NCBI GenBank assembly: GCA_030837445.1
Contig: JAUPKM010000329.1
Span: 1-6,217, forward strand
Direction: 5' to 3'
Source: Actinomycetota bacterium
Lineage (GTDB): Bacteria; Actinomycetota; Actinomycetes; S36-B12; UBA10799
DNA length: 6,217 bases
Positions 4,972 through 6,217 of the stretch are shown piece after piece. Position 1 is the first letter of the stretch, and each line of letters opens with the position of its first letter. The position numbers and the translations under genes were made by a program. The notes under the pieces are model-generated. The model did not search any database. It saw nothing but the letters and a program-made list of their open reading frames with translations, and was not told the origin of the DNA.

Positions 4972-6161
4972 ACCCCCCGGCCCAGCAGTGCGAGGCGTAA
5001 CGCCAGCCGGTCACGCGGATTCGCCAGCGAGTCGCCGAGCTCGGCGCGCAACTGGGCCATCCGATAGCTGACCGTCTGCGGATGAACTACCAGCGCCGCG
5101 GCCACGGCCGAGCGGTCACCGTCATGACCCAGCCACACCGAAAGAGTCTCCTCCAGCGTGCGGCGGCGTTCCAACGGCAGCGAATCCAGCGGTCGCAGGA
5201 TTCGCTCTGCCAATTCGGCCAACAGGGCGGGATCGGCCGCGACGACCATCTCGGCGAGATGATCGTTGGCCACTACCACCGGCTCGGCAGCTACCACCCC
5301 CTCTATCACCAGCCGATGTAACCGACGCGCATGTGCCAACGAGACTGCCGCCTCCGACGGACCCCTGACCGTGCCGACGTAGACCCCCGTCTTCGGCGCG
5401 GAAGCCACCAACGCCGCGCGGCGGCCTGGCCCCGAGGGATCCGGCACCACGGCAATCACCTCGGCCCCGCGCTCCAGCACCAGCACGTCTGCGGGGGCTG
5501 CAGGCAGCGGGCGACCCGATCCGGCCGCGCCGGGCACCACAGCGACGGCGAGCTTCGAAGGAAACACCCAGCCCGCCTCGTCTGCGAGCCGCCGCACGGC
5601 CTCCAGGTCGGTCGCCGCGAGGCCGTCGACCAGCGCCTCGGCCAGTCGCCGTCTGACGACGTCCCGGTAGCCGGCCTGCGCGGCCTGCTCAGACACGTAG
5701 CCGGCCACGGTGACCGCTGAGAGCTCATCGATGTAGACGAAGATGGCCTCCGCCAGCGAGACCAGATCGTCAGTCTCGATCCCGCCGGCCGTGGCAGCGG
5801 CCGACATCTGCTCCCATGCGACTCGGGCGCCGGTCCGATAAGCGCCCAACAGCGCCTCCAGGGTTCTACCGGCGGCACGTTCACCGGCGCCGATCCGGCG
5901 GTATACCTCTGCCGCCCGGGCATCCAGCGCGACTTCATCGCTGCCGAGTAGATCGAGGAGGCGACGAAAGGCCGTCTCCACCCCGCGCAGCAGCACCGGA
6001 CCCATAGGCCCAGCCCTGCTGCCCCGATAGCCTGGCACCTCGGCTTCGATAGCGTCGATGGCGGCCTCGATGGTCTTGGGCAGGACCGGGGTCAGCAGCG
6101 GTCCAAGAGTCGGATCCAACGCGGACCATGGACGGCGCGACCCTTGTGACCCCTCCATCAT
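4959..6161 (-). CDS. PucR-family transcriptional regulator
   Basis: A 400-residue regulator with the layout common in actinobacteria. Residues about 30-165 are a helical N-terminal region resembling the RsbRD-type sensor domain, with EVYRRIGAGERAAGRTLEA (85-103) and AYRTGARVAWEQM (107-119). Residues about 167-290 are a degenerate GGDEF-like (CdaR-type) region. The C-terminus is the PucR helix-turn-helix (PF13556), about 335-393: RTLEETLSVWLGHDGDRSAV, then the recognition-helix stretch VVHPQTVSYRMAQLRAELG (358-376) and a Leu-rich end. Such proteins are usually ligand-responsive activators or repressors of catabolic or adjacent genes; no ligand can be named. Two adjacent ATGs (6161 and 6158) follow GAGGTGA (6171-6165), and the second has the better spacing (6 bases). 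The gene converges on the PAP2 gene, so the stop regions overlap. An inverted repeat upstream may be its own binding site. Confidence 0.93.
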   Translation of the reverse strand: MMEGSQGSRRPWSALDPTLGPLLTPVLPKTIEAAIDAIEAEVPGYRGSRAGPMGPVLLRGVETAFRRLLDLLGSDEVALDARAAEVYRRIGAGERAAGRTLEALLGAYRTGARVAWEQMSAAATAGGIETDDLVSLAEAIFVYIDELSAVTVAGYVSEQAAQAGYRDVVRRRLAEALVDGLAATDLEAVRRLADEAGWVFPSKLAVAVVPGAAGSGRPLPAAPADVLVLERGAEVIAVVPDPSGPGRRAALVASAPKTGVYVGTVRGPSEAAVSLAHARRLHRLVIEGVVAAEPVVVANDHLAEMVVAADPALLAELAERILRPLDSLPLERRRTLEETLSVWLGHDGDRSAVAAALVVHPQTVSYRMAQLRAELGDSLANPRDRLALRLALLGRGVHLK

Positions 6162-6169
6162 CTATCACC

Positions 6170-6190
6170 TCGTGCTAAATAATCGCACGA
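6170..6190 (-). promoter_or_regulatory. Inverted repeat and putative -10 upstream of the PucR gene
   Basis: TCGTGC (6170-6175) and GCACGA (6185-6190) are perfect 6-bp arms around a 9-base AT-rich core. The core reads GATTAT on the minus strand (6184-6179), a possible -10. The left arm overlaps the Shine-Dalgarno. The layout suits an autoregulatory operator or an mRNA structure over the ribosome site. The remaining bases to 6217 show no clear -35. Confidence 0.45.
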
Positions 6191-6217
6191 CTTTCTGTTC
6201 TGAGCCCCCGTAACCCC

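Overview
The window reads as chromosomal DNA of a high-G+C actinobacterium. Codon third positions are strongly G/C biased and GTG/TTG starts are possible. The gene families fit that group: a Ser/Gly/Ala-rich secreted lipoprotein esterase of the LpqC type, a PucR-type regulator, a VapBC pair and a small PAP2 phosphatase. I cannot place it to genus from sequence alone. There are eight confident or likely protein genes, one probable 41-residue small gene, and several inverted repeats. I saw no rRNA, tRNA, CRISPR array, insertion sequence or phage gene.

Left part (1-1261): the 3' portion of a secreted, C-terminally membrane-anchored DUF1028 protein runs rightwards to 953. About 300 bases that look empty at first follow. 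They contain a hairpin at 971-990, a leftward 41-codon ORF (1001-1126) with a near-perfect Shine-Dalgarno, an AT-richer patch that may be its promoter, and a hairpin at 1224-1245 just past the stop of the next leftward gene.

Middle (1262-2661): three leftward genes, vapB - vapC - VOC/PhnB-like. The toxin and antitoxin overlap and are translationally coupled. VapC keeps all the PIN acidic residues, so the module looks intact. The VOC gene lies 111 bases further on in the same direction and could be co-transcribed or independent. The 186-base divergent gap 2476-2661 carries a candidate vapBC promoter/operator and a clean 6-bp-arm palindrome.

Right part (2662-6217): three rightward genes follow: an unrecognised 172-residue protein, a PHB-depolymerase-family (LpqC-like) lipoprotein esterase with complete Ser-Asp-His triad, and a PAP2 membrane phosphatase with all three catalytic motifs. 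A leftward PucR-family regulator faces them and overlaps the PAP2 gene tail-to-tail by 13 bases. An inverted repeat sits directly upstream of the PucR start, inside the likely promoter.

Functionally this is a mixed region: cell-envelope and secreted hydrolases, a toxin-antitoxin pair and a regulator. I found no convincing multi-gene novel system. The items most worth a second look are the 41-codon gene, the unusual anchored DUF1028 protein, the unrecognised 172-residue protein, and the structured intergenic inverted repeats.
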